Origin: Martelella sp. AD-3
GTDB taxonomy: Bacteria > Pseudomonadota > Alphaproteobacteria > Rhizobiales > Rhizobiaceae
Assembly (NCBI RefSeq): GCF_001578105.1
Contig: NZ_CP014275.1
Span: forward strand, 1,798,001 to 1,862,000
DNA length: 64,000 nt
Reading direction: 5' to 3'
Part shown: one piece after another, positions 8,942 to 16,684 of the stretch
Layout of the letters: the number at the start of each line of letters is the position of its first letter
How positions within the stretch are numbered: the first letter of the stretch is position 1
Made by a program: the position numbers and the translations under genes
The notes under the pieces: generated by a model
Databases searched by the model: none
What the model was told of the DNA's origin: nothing
What the model saw: the letters and a program-made list of their open reading frames with translations, nothing else

Positions 8942-10009
8942 TCAGGGAGTGGAAAGGTCGCGCTTTTCGCCGGGGCCGAGATCGTTGATGAAATCGCCGA
9001 TCCCCGGCCGCTTGAGGGCGGTGAACGGCATCGGGCGGCAGAGATCCATGGCGGCGATGCCGATCCGCGCCGTCATCAGCCCGTTGATCATGCCCTCGCC
9101 GAACCGGGCGGAGAGCCTGGAGGCGAGCCCGTGGCCGAGCACTTGCTGCACGAGGCTGTCGCCGACGGCGATCGAACCGGTGACGGCGAGGTGCGCGAGC
9201 ACGTCGCGGATCAGCCGGAAGAGCCCGATCGAGCCCGGACGGCTGCCGTAAAGCTCGGCCATGTTGCGGATCAGGCGGATCGATTCGTAGAAGACATAGA
9301 GAATATCGACCGCCGCGCGCGGGCTGATGGCTGTGACCACGGAGACGCGCTTGGAAGCGTTGAGGATCAGCGCGCGGGCCTTGATGTCGAGCGGCGCCAT
9401 CATCTCGCGCTCGGCAAATTCCACCAATTGCGGGGCATCGATGATCGTCTCGTCGAGTTCGCCGAGGCGCTTTCGCCCGCGGGCGGTTTCGGCCTTGCCG
9501 GCGACAAGCGATGCCAGCTCGCCCACGGCCTTGCGGGCGGCTTCCGCGTCGCGGCCGGCATGGGCCTCGGCGAGACGCAGCTTGATGGTCTGGATCGCGC
9601 CGAGCCTCAGGATCGCAATCGCCTCCCGCGTCGCGACCACGATCGCGGCAAGAACGCCGACGATGACGGCGCCAAGCGCGATCCAGCCTAGCCATGGGGC
9701 GCGAGCGAACAGGCTGCGCACCAGATCGTCGATCCAGAGACCGATTGCCAGCGACAGCACGATGCCGAAGGCGGCAGCGGCCAGTTTCGAAAAGGAGAAG
9801 CCACGCTTCTTCATGGTCGCGACCGGCGGCTCGTCTTCTTCGGCGGCAATGGTTTCCGCATCCCGCAGGAAGGGGTCTTCCTCATCGGGCGTCATCTTCA
9901 CGTCGGGATCGTCGAAATGGCGGGGTTTTCGCCTTTGGGCGTTTTCGGCCTCGCGCGCTTCTTCCTCAATGTCGAAGACTGCGGGTTTGCGCGGATCATT
10001 GGGTGTCAT
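8942..10009 (-). CDS. TIGR01620 / DUF697 family inner-membrane protein (YcjF-like)
   Basis: A 355-residue protein with a charged disordered N-terminus (about 70 residues) and two membrane segments around residues 75-95 and 105-128 (AAAAFGIVLSLAIGLWIDDL and WIALGAVIVGVLAAIVV). A DUF697-like C-terminal half follows, with SPRAAVDILYVFYESIRLIR and GMINGLMTARIGIAAMDLCR. It matches the YcjF/TIGR01620 layout. The start codon overlaps the stop of the upstream YcjX gene (ATGA), so the two are translationally coupled, as ycjX-ycjF are in enterobacteria. The pair is linked to envelope stress in gammaproteobacteria; the molecular role is not established. Confidence 0.9.
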   Translation of the reverse strand: MTPNDPRKPAVFDIEEEAREAENAQRRKPRHFDDPDVKMTPDEEDPFLRDAETIAAEEDEPPVATMKKRGFSFSKLAAAAFGIVLSLAIGLWIDDLVRSLFARAPWLGWIALGAVIVGVLAAIVVATREAIAILRLGAIQTIKLRLAEAHAGRDAEAARKAVGELASLVAGKAETARGRKRLGELDETIIDAPQLVEFAEREMMAPLDIKARALILNASKRVSVVTAISPRAAVDILYVFYESIRLIRNMAELYGSRPGSIGLFRLIRDVLAHLAVTGSIAVGDSLVQQVLGHGLASRLSARFGEGMINGLMTARIGIAAMDLCRPMPFTALKRPGIGDFINDLGPGEKRDLSTP

Positions 10010-11481
10010 GCCAGCCGGTCTCCCAGAAGGAACTGCAGGGCGCGGTCGAGGCGGATATGCGGGATCGAAAGCGGCCCCTCCTGGCCCTCGATGTCGATCT
10101 CGGGCGGACGGAAGCGCACGGCGTTGATATCCGCCAGATTGTCCGGCGCCTTGCCGCCGCGCCGCAACAGCCGGAAAAAGGCATCCGGATTGGCCGGAAG
10201 GTCGCCGGGAAAGATCGCCGTTTTCCGTTTTCCATCAAAGGTTTCCGAGCCAATCTTCTCACCTTCCATCGGCGTTCCGACGATCACCGGCAAGACGCTT
10301 TCGCCGCTTTCGACCGTTGCCTCGCGGGTGGCTCGCACGGAGGCGAGCGCCATCACCTCGATGCCGGCGCCCGACGCGCCGATCGTCTTTGCCGCATCGT
10401 CGACGAGGCGACGCGTCAGCTTTTCAAGCCGGTCATGGCTTTCGTGATGCAGGTGATCGGCCTTGGTCGCGGCGATCAGAACCCGGTCGATGCGCCGCCG
10501 CACCAGAGAGGAGAGCCAGCTATTGCGGCCCGGCCGGAAACAGGCGAGGACTTCGGAGAGCGCGCGTTCCAGGTCGGCGACCGCTTCCGGGCCGCGGCTC
10601 AGCGCCTGAAGCGTGTCGACCAGCACGATCTGCCGGTCAAGGCGGGCGAAGTGATTGCGGAAGAAGGGCTTGACGACCACGGACTTGTAGGCCTCGTAAC
10701 GGCGCTCCATCAGGGCGGCGAGCGAACCGCGTTTCGGCGTGCCCTCGCCAAGACCGGCAAGCGGCGCGAAGGTCAGCGCCGGCGAGCCTTCGAGATCGCC
10801 CGGCATCAGGAACCGGCCGGGTGGCAGCGTGGAAAGAGAGTGCTCGTCGGCCCGGCATGCCGTCAGATAGGTCGTGAAGGTCTCATGCAGGGCCCTGACC
10901 GTTTTTTCGTCTGCCGGCGCGTCATAGTCGAGACCGTTGCAGGTCTCCAGCCAGTCACGGGCAAGCGCCGCGCGTGCGCCGCTTTGCGCGCGGGCTTCGG
11001 TTTCGGCCGAGAAAGTGCGAAAATCCTGTCCGAGAAGCGGCAGGTCGAGCAGCCATTCGCCGGGGTAGTCGACGATATCGACGGCGATCCTGCCGCGCGA
11101 GAACATGCGATTCCAGCGGCTGGCACTTTCGAATTCGATGGTCAGCCGCAATTCGGAGATCGCACGGGTTGATTCCGGCCAGATCCTGTCATCCACCAAC
11201 CGGTCGATATGGCTCTCATAGTCGAAGCGCGGAATTTGGTCGTCCGGCTGTTCGTCGAGACCGACATTCGAAAGCCGGCCCGAACGCATGGCCTCGAACA
11301 TCGGCAATCTCCCGCGATGGAGAAGATTGTGGACGAGCGAGGCGATGAACACGGTCTTGCCCGCGCGCGAAAGTCCGGTGACGCCCAGGCGCAGCGTCGG
11401 CTGGATGAGATCGGATGCGCGATCGGAAATCGTGTCGAGCGTTATGCGGGCATTGTCGCCAAGCGACGTGTGGATCGGCAT
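10006..11481 (-). CDS. ycjX: YcjX-like GTPase / P-loop ATPase (DUF463)
   Basis: A cytoplasmic P-loop NTPase of 491 residues. Walker A GLSRAGKT lies at about residues 34-41, and DIVDYPGEWLLDLPL is the Walker B/switch region characteristic of YcjX. IVLVDTLQALSRG and LIAATKADHLHHE (TKAD as the nucleotide-specificity motif) follow. ATG 11481 is chosen because AGGAAG sits nine bases upstream; the frame remains open to 11670, but that extension has low-complexity, non-conserved sequence. It overlaps the TIGR01620 gene by ATGA. Alternative name: DUF463 stress protein. Family assignment is firm, biological role is not. Confidence 0.92.
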   Translation of the reverse strand: MPIHTSLGDNARITLDTISDRASDLIQPTLRLGVTGLSRAGKTVFIASLVHNLLHRGRLPMFEAMRSGRLSNVGLDEQPDDQIPRFDYESHIDRLVDDRIWPESTRAISELRLTIEFESASRWNRMFSRGRIAVDIVDYPGEWLLDLPLLGQDFRTFSAETEARAQSGARAALARDWLETCNGLDYDAPADEKTVRALHETFTTYLTACRADEHSLSTLPPGRFLMPGDLEGSPALTFAPLAGLGEGTPKRGSLAALMERRYEAYKSVVVKPFFRNHFARLDRQIVLVDTLQALSRGPEAVADLERALSEVLACFRPGRNSWLSSLVRRRIDRVLIAATKADHLHHESHDRLEKLTRRLVDDAAKTIGASGAGIEVMALASVRATREATVESGESVLPVIVGTPMEGEKIGSETFDGKRKTAIFPGDLPANPDAFFRLLRRGGKAPDNLADINAVRFRPPEIDIEGQEGPLSIPHIRLDRALQFLLGDRLA

Positions 11482-11563
11482 GAAGATCGGCTTCCTTTTC
11501 CGGTTCTGACCGCAATATAGGCAGGGCCGGGCCGGGTTGAAAGGCAGGATGCCGCCGGCTCGT

Positions 11564-12082
11564 TCACGGCGCCAGGAAAGCCGTGACCTTCCATTCGGGC
11601 GCTCCGTCGCCGGCCTCTTGCTGCGCGCCGGCATGGTCGAGCACGGCGATGCCGGCGGTGGGAAAGCCATAGGGGCAGGTGGCGTTGAAGGCCTCGTAGC
11701 CCACGAGCATCAGAAGCGTTTCCTCGATCCCGGGATTATGCCCGCAGATCAGCACGGACTGGCGGTCGGCGTGGTCGGAAATCGCCTCGATATAGGTGAC
11801 CGGCGCGGCCTGATAGAAATCATCGATGAACCGGCAGGAGGGAATGCGATCAAGCGCGCGATAGGCCGCATCGGCGGTCTGGCGGCAGCGCATCGCGGAT
11901 GACGAAAGGATGACCTCCGGCACATAACCCGCTGCCTTCATCCGGCGGGCGATTTCGGCGGCGTCATCGACGCCGCGCTTTGACAGGGGGCGCTCGAAGT
12001 CGCGCATGGTCGGTTCCGGCCAGACGGCCTGCGCGTGCCGGAAAAGATAGATCCGTTCAGGGTGAGGGCTGATCGTCGACAT
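11564..12082 (-). CDS. sixA: Phosphohistidine phosphatase SixA-like (histidine phosphatase superfamily)
   Basis: A 172-residue single-domain protein of the phosphoglycerate-mutase-like fold. The catalytic motif LFRHAQA is at residues 13-19 (RHG replaced by RHA, as is usual in SixA). ERPLSKRG follows, and the second catalytic His is in LICGHNPGIE near residue 112. SixA in E. coli removes phosphate from the Hpt His of ArcB or from NPr; the target here is unknown, though the phosphorelay kinase gene cckA lies 2 kb away. It is divergent from dksA. Confidence 0.85.
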   Translation of the reverse strand: MSTISPHPERIYLFRHAQAVWPEPTMRDFERPLSKRGVDDAAEIARRMKAAGYVPEVILSSSAMRCRQTADAAYRALDRIPSCRFIDDFYQAAPVTYIEAISDHADRQSVLICGHNPGIEETLLMLVGYEAFNATCPYGFPTAGIAVLDHAGAQQEAGDGAPEWKVTAFLAP

Positions 12083-12484
12083 TGCTCATCTCGAAGCGGC
12101 ATGAAGCGGTTTCGGCGGTGCGGAATCCGCCGTTTCCGGCGGATCAGCGGGTTCGAACATGTCCTTATCACGAAATTCCGGCAAGCCCGCCTGCTTTTTT
12201 TATTGCCGGACGCAGCCCATTTTGCAACGGCGCGGCAGGTCGTCCGGCCGCAATCCGGGCAAGGCAGGCGCCGGCGAATGCGCGAATCGGCCGTGTGCCG
12301 CATAAAACCGGGCGTTGCCGGCCTTCGATGAATGTTTTATGGCAGTTGCCTTCTTTTCGCGCAGAAAAACCAGAAAACAGGCCTATTTTTTCAACATTTA
12401 TTGTGCTGCTCAAATTTACAGCAGAGACTTGAATAATCAGGTTTGTTTGGGATATACAGCGCCCGTGGGGTGTTGTTCAGGAGA
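12083..12484. other. 402-bp intergenic region upstream of dksA and sixA
   Basis: The region separates divergent sixA and dksA and must carry both promoters. The dksA-proximal 130 bp is AT-richer than the flanks. It has TTGAAT at 12429-12434 and TATACA at 12453-12458, an 18-bp spaced sigma70-like pair 27 bp before the dksA ATG. A short inverted repeat CTGCT/AGCAG lies at about 12406-12424. Open frames through it lack ribosome binding sites and look random. Confidence 0.4.
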
Positions 12485-12910
12485 ATGGCTTTGAACAAGA
12501 ACATTGATCTTAGTAGCTATGTTCTCTCCGATAACGAAGAGTTCATGAATCCCAACCAGCGGGCCTATTTTCGGGCGAAACTGATCGCCTGGAGAAATGA
12601 CATTTTGCGGGAAGCCCGCGAAACGCTCGACAACCTGGCCGCCGAAAGCGCCAATCATCCGGACCTTGCAGACCGGGCCTCTTCCGAAACCGACCGATCC
12701 ATCGAATTGCGGGCGAGAGACCGTCAGCGCAAGCTGATTTCCAAGATCGATGCGGCATTGCGGCGGATCGACGACGGGACCTACGGCTATTGCGAGGAGA
12801 CCGGCGAGCCGATTGGCCTGAAGCGGTTGGATGCGCGGCCGATCGCGACCTTGTCGATCGAGGCGCAGGAACGCCACGAGCGACGCGAGAAAGTCTATCG
12901 CGACGAATAG
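12485..12910 (+). CDS. dksA: DksA-family RNA polymerase-binding transcription factor, single-cysteine type
   Basis: Binds the RNA polymerase secondary channel and, with ppGpp, redirects transcription in the stringent response. The 141-residue protein has the coiled-coil region (about 30-105, with the DxxD-type tip in HPDLADRASSE) and the C-terminal zinc-finger region GTYGYCEETGEPIGLKRLDA. Of the four zinc-ligand cysteines of E. coli DksA only the first remains: the second is Thr and the last two are Ser and Ala (TLSIEAQ). This pattern is known for alphaproteobacterial DksA proteins and for zinc-independent homologues. ATG 12485 follows CAGGAGA. The ppGpp enzyme Rsh and the omega subunit are also in this window (40.6-43.3 kb). 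Confidence 0.93.
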   Translation: MALNKNIDLSSYVLSDNEEFMNPNQRAYFRAKLIAWRNDILREARETLDNLAAESANHPDLADRASSETDRSIELRARDRQRKLISKIDAALRRIDDGTYGYCEETGEPIGLKRLDARPIATLSIEAQERHERREKVYRDE

Positions 12911-12919
12911 CAGAACACA

Positions 12920-12956
12920 CCAAAAGGCCGCGTCCAATGAGGACGCGGCCTTTTGG
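12920..12956 (+). terminator. Strong intrinsic terminator after dksA
   Basis: A perfect 16-bp inverted repeat (CCAAAAGGCCGCGTCC, 12920-12935, with 12941-12956) with a 5-base loop AATGA lies 10 bp after the dksA stop. The A-rich start and T-rich end of the stem allow it to work in both directions, ending dksA and perhaps the FliO-like gene facing it. Confidence 0.92.
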
Positions 12957-13051
12957 TTTGGTATTGCGACTGTCGAAATGAGGCGCCGCGGGTGTCTTGC
13001 GTCGCGACCTTTGTGGCTGCGCCGTGTCATCAACGGCTTGCCGTTTGCGAA

Positions 13052-13426
13052 TCACGCGCTGTCGCGCTCGCCGTCGGACGGCTTCTGCTGTTCGCTCTTT
13101 GCCGGCGGCTGAGCCGTTTCGGGCTTGTGGCGCGTGCCGATGGGGGCCGGGATCCGGGTTTCGAGCAGGATATCGTTGGGTCCGCCGATCATCACCAGAT
13201 GTTCGACATTGTCGCGCCGCACCAGCACCACGCGCCTGCGGGCATCGACGGCTGCGGCATCCACGACATAGAGCCGCGGCCTTCTGTTCTTGCCGCCCTT
13301 GATGAAGGGGGATGGCGGCCTGTGGCGCAGCAGGAACCAGATCGCCAGAACGGCCAGCACGATGACGCCCAGCGACAGAAGCGGGAAATCGAAAATGGCG
13401 TTGCTGAAGGTCATGTTTCCCATCAT
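13052..13426 (-). CDS. FliO-like single-pass membrane protein
   Basis: A 124-residue protein with one N-terminal membrane segment (about residues 13-33, FPLLSLGVIVLAVLAIWFLL) and a small cytoplasmic beta domain RLYVVDAAAVDARRRVVLVR followed by DNVEHLVMIGGPNDILLE. The tail is Pro/Lys/Glu-rich. The domain matches the FliO/MopB export-apparatus family in pattern (the RLxVxDxxxVDxRRRLVLVRRDxxEHL type). No other flagellar gene is nearby, so the flagellar role is uncertain; rhizobial genomes often carry this paralogue away from flagellar clusters. ATG 13426 is used; Met 2 or Met 5 are possible starts. Confidence 0.72.
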   Translation of the reverse strand: MMGNMTFSNAIFDFPLLSLGVIVLAVLAIWFLLRHRPPSPFIKGGKNRRPRLYVVDAAAVDARRRVVLVRRDNVEHLVMIGGPNDILLETRIPAPIGTRHKPETAQPPAKSEQQKPSDGERDSA

Positions 13427-13775
13427 ATGTCTTTCACCCTGCGGGCTTCTTCAAAAAGGGCCCGACCAGAAGTGTGGCCGGGCGTGGCGTTTCGCGCAAT
13501 GGTTTCATGCGCGGTGTGACCGGAATATCAACGTTTTGGCCGGCGCCTTCAAGGCGGAAACTGAAGCGACGTGCGACCTGCTCCGCCGTTTTGCCGGCCC
13601 AATACCCAAAATTAAGCATTTCAGCCTATCGTCACGCGCCAGAATGGCTGAAGCTTGCCGTGTTCGGGCAGGGTTTGACGGGCGGACGGGGCGGCTCCCG
13701 GTCCGCGGGACAACAGATGCGAAGACTATGCGCTTTTGATGGTGCCCGCCGCAGAGCGCAGATGATGAGGTTGCA
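13427..13775. other. 349-bp intergenic region upstream of cckA
   Basis: This is the divergent promoter region of the FliO-like gene and cckA. I see no convincing promoter elements, hairpin or small gene. A 61-codon minus-strand frame (13434-13619) ends 8 bp before the FliO-like start but has no recognisable protein character. Confidence 0.4.
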
Positions 13776-16376
13776 ATGGATCGACAGAGCGAAAAGGCTG
13801 CCAAGCCCGTCATCAGGCGAGGGCCCGGCTCCGGCGTTGTCGCCAAGCTTGCGCTGGTTCTGCTCATTCTGGCGGTGATCGTCACGATCGGCTATCAGTA
13901 TCGCGGCTATCTGCCGGAGGATATCCTGCTGGCGATCCTCGGGCTCTTCGCGGTTCTCGGCGTGTTTTTCGGCCTTGCCGTGCTGACCGGCCTGGCCCAG
14001 CTCTTTCCCGGCGCCCGGCAGAACAGCTTTGCCGGTCCGTTTCTGGATCAGTTCCCCCAGGCCGTTGTCATTACCGACCACCGTGACCGCATGGTCTACG
14101 CCAATGCGGCCTATGGCCGGCTGACAGGCGCGACGGATGGCGGCCTGCCGCCCAGTCTCGAGGCCCTGCTGTCGGAGGAGCCGGAGAGCTCCGAAGTGCT
14201 CTACAGGCTGACGCAGTCGGTGCGCGGCGGTGACGACGACCAGGAGGAGTTCCGCCTGGCGCACCCGCTTTCGGGCAAGGGGGAGGCGCGCTGGTACCGC
14301 CTCGGCGCCCGGTTCTTTCCGGTGACCGACAGCCGCGCCCACACCCGCAATTTCAACATCTGGCAGATCTCCGACATTACCGAGGAGAGGCAGGAACAGG
14401 AACGCTATTTCAAGGAGTTGCAGAAGGTAATTGATTATCTGGATCATGCGCCGGTCGGCTTTCTGACATCAGATGGCGAAGGCAAGATCCGCTATCTGAA
14501 CGCCACGCTCGCCGGCTGGCTCGGCATCGACCTGGCGGGTTTCGTCGCCGGGACGGTGCGTCTTGCCGATGTGATCGGCGGCGAGGGCATGACCCTTCTC
14601 GACACGCTTGAGGCCGAGCCGGGGCAGCGGTTGAGCGAGACGGTCGAGGCCTCGCTGCGTCTGCCGTCGGGGCGCCATATGCCGGTGACCTTGCTGCATG
14701 ACATGACCGGAGGCCGCGACGGCCACCCGGCCGAAAGCCGCACCGTGGTGCTGAAGCGCGAGGAAGGCAGGGACGCCGAAACGGGCCTTGGCGGACAGGG
14801 CCGCTTCTTTGACGACACGCCGATGGCGATCGCGACGCTTGATCGCGACGGTCGCCTGTTGACCACCAATGCGCGTTTCCTCGCCATGTTCAGCGACCTC
14901 CTGAAGCGCGAGGATGTTGGCCGGGGCGCGCGCATCGGCGGGCTGATCGAGGAGGGCGACCGGCAGAAGGCGCGAGACGCGCTGGCCGCAGCCGCCGACG
15001 GGCAGGGCGAGATCGCCCCCTTCGAGATGCGCCACGCAAGCGATGATGCCCGCCATTTCCGGGTCTTCGTCCATGCCGCGCGTGATTGCGGGCCGGATGC
15101 CGTCGCCCTTGTCTATGTCATCGAGATCAGCGAGCAGAAGGCGCTCGAGGCGCAGATGGCGCGCACGCAGAAGCTCAACGCCGTCGCCACGCTTGCCGGC
15201 GGAATTGCCCATGATTTCAACAATGTGCTGACGGCCATTCTTCTCTCGGCCGACCATCTGCTTCTGCAGTCGCGGGCTTCCGACCCGGAATTCGCCGATC
15301 TGGTCGAGATCAAGCGCAATGCCAACCGCGCCTCGGGCCTGGTGCGGCAATTGCTCGCCTTCTCGCGCCAGCAGACCATGCGGCCGGAAGTGGTCGATCT
15401 CAATGACGTCATCGGCGACAACCGGATGATGATCGAGCGGCTGACCGGCGGATCGGATATCCGGCTGACGACCGATTTCGCCCGTGATCTGTGGCCGGTC
15501 CGGACCGATCCCGGCCAGTTCGGCCAGGTGATCACCAATCTGTGCGTCAATGCCCGCGACGCGATGCCCGATGGCGGCACGCTGACGATCAGCACCCGCA
15601 ATATCGCCGCCGGCGAGGTCGCAGGCCTTGGCCTGCGCGAGGTGCCGGAGCGCGATTACGTGGAAATCGAGGTGGCCGATACCGGCACGGGCATTCCGCC
15701 GGAAGTGCTCGACAAGATCTTCGAACCCTTCTTCACCACCAAGGACGTGGGCAAGGGCACCGGGCTCGGCCTTGCCATGGTTTATGGCATCGTCACCCAG
15801 TCGGGCGGTTTCCTCAATGCCGTCTCCGAGGTCGGCAAGGGCACGCGTTTCATCATCCTCCTGCCGCGCCATGTGCGTGTGGGAACCGAGGAGACGGTCG
15901 AGGCGCCGAAGGACCACAAGGGCCAGCCGATCGCCTCGGCCTTCTCCGAGGGCAATGAGAGCGACAACGAGGCGCCGCGCGAGGAGGATATGGACCTCAC
16001 CGGCCAGTCCGCCGTGGTGCTCTTGGTGGAAGACGAGGATGCGGTGCGCCGCTCGGGCAAGCGCATGCTGGAAATGCGCGGCTTCACCGTGCACGAGGCC
16101 GATACCGGCGTGCATGCCCTGAAGATCCTGGAAAAGCTGGAAGGCGCGGTCGACATCGTCGTCTCCGACGTGGTCATGCCGGAAATGGACGGGCCGACCC
16201 TGCTGCGCGAGGCGCGCAAGCAATATCCGGACCTGAAATTCATCTTCGTCTCCGGCTATGCCGACGACGCCTTTGCGAAAAACCTGCCGGACGACGCCAA
16301 ATTCGGGTTTCTCCCGAAGCCGTATAATCTGAAGCAGCTTGTGGCGGCCGTGTGGGAGATGCTGCGGGAGGGGTGA
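13776..16376 (+). CDS. cckA: Cell-cycle hybrid sensor histidine kinase CckA
   Basis: The bifunctional kinase/phosphatase at the head of the CckA-ChpT-CtrA phosphorelay. The 866-residue protein has two membrane helices (about 22-43 and 51-74) and PAS-type regions at about 90-210, 220-330 and 345-460. The H-box GGIAHDFNN has the phosphorylated His at 479. An HATPase domain follows ([34 protein letters not shown]), and a C-terminal receiver has [14 protein letters not shown] with the acceptor Asp at 798. Length and layout match rhizobial CckA. ATG is preceded by GAGG. Essential in most relatives. It is the last conserved gene before the foreign-looking SIR2-STAND locus. Confidence 0.96.
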   Translation: MDRQSEKAAKPVIRRGPGSGVVAKLALVLLILAVIVTIGYQYRGYLPEDILLAILGLFAVLGVFFGLAVLTGLAQLFPGARQNSFAGPFLDQFPQAVVITDHRDRMVYANAAYGRLTGATDGGLPPSLEALLSEEPESSEVLYRLTQSVRGGDDDQEEFRLAHPLSGKGEARWYRLGARFFPVTDSRAHTRNFNIWQISDITEERQEQERYFKELQKVIDYLDHAPVGFLTSDGEGKIRYLNATLAGWLGIDLAGFVAGTVRLADVIGGEGMTLLDTLEAEPGQRLSETVEASLRLPSGRHMPVTLLHDMTGGRDGHPAESRTVVLKREEGRDAETGLGGQGRFFDDTPMAIATLDRDGRLLTTNARFLAMFSDLLKREDVGRGARIGGLIEEGDRQKARDALAAAADGQGEIAPFEMRHASDDARHFRVFVHAARDCGPDAVALVYVIEISEQKALEAQMARTQKLNAVATLAGGIAHDFNNVLTAILLSADHLLLQSRASDPEFADLVEIKRNANRASGLVRQLLAFSRQQTMRPEVVDLNDVIGDNRMMIERLTGGSDIRLTTDFARDLWPVRTDPGQFGQVITNLCVNARDAMPDGGTLTISTRNIAAGEVAGLGLREVPERDYVEIEVADTGTGIPPEVLDKIFEPFFTTKDVGKGTGLGLAMVYGIVTQSGGFLNAVSEVGKGTRFIILLPRHVRVGTEETVEAPKDHKGQPIASAFSEGNESDNEAPREEDMDLTGQSAVVLLVEDEDAVRRSGKRMLEMRGFTVHEADTGVHALKILEKLEGAVDIVVSDVVMPEMDGPTLLREARKQYPDLKFIFVSGYADDAFAKNLPDDAKFGFLPKPYNLKQLVAAVWEMLREG

Positions 16377-16684
16377 GGTTTTTGGGGGAGCTTTCAGGGA
16401 TTAGGGCGGCTCAAGCCTTTTCGTATGGGGCGACCCTTTGACGACTGCTTTGCGCCGCCAATGCCGCTGCTTAAGCTTTTGAAACGTCCTAACGAAAGCG
16501 GCCATTTGGTCGGTTGGGCCTGCTGCGCTTGGACCACAAACTACGATCATGGTCTTCCGCAGTCGCGCTACAAGTAAATAAAGCAACTTGCACAAATAGG
16601 AACATGGTGGAAAAATTAAGTTTCGCAGTTGTCATTACCTGCAATATGTAAAACTATCCCATATCATGTCTGCTGGAGGTCGTT
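16377..16684. other. 308-bp intergenic region, left flank of the SIR2-STAND island
   Basis: Base composition drops from the GC-rich cckA end to clearly AT-richer sequence from about 16550 onward. A loose sigma70-like pair, TTGTCA at 16629-16634 and AACTAT at 16652-16657, lies about 30 bp before the GTG start of the SIR2 gene. No tRNA, transposase remnant or flanking direct repeat was found by eye. A 64-codon minus-strand frame here is not credible. Confidence 0.4.

Noticed and set aside
13434..13619. A 61-codon minus-strand frame ending 8 bp before the FliO-like gene
   Set aside because: Its spacing is suggestive and AGG lies upstream, but the sequence has no domain or signal character and it occupies the cckA promoter region.
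16401..16595. A 64-codon minus-strand frame between cckA and the SIR2 gene, possibly an antitoxin
   Set aside because: No ribosome binding site, no helix-turn-helix or other recognisable pattern, and it points away from the SIR2 gene.
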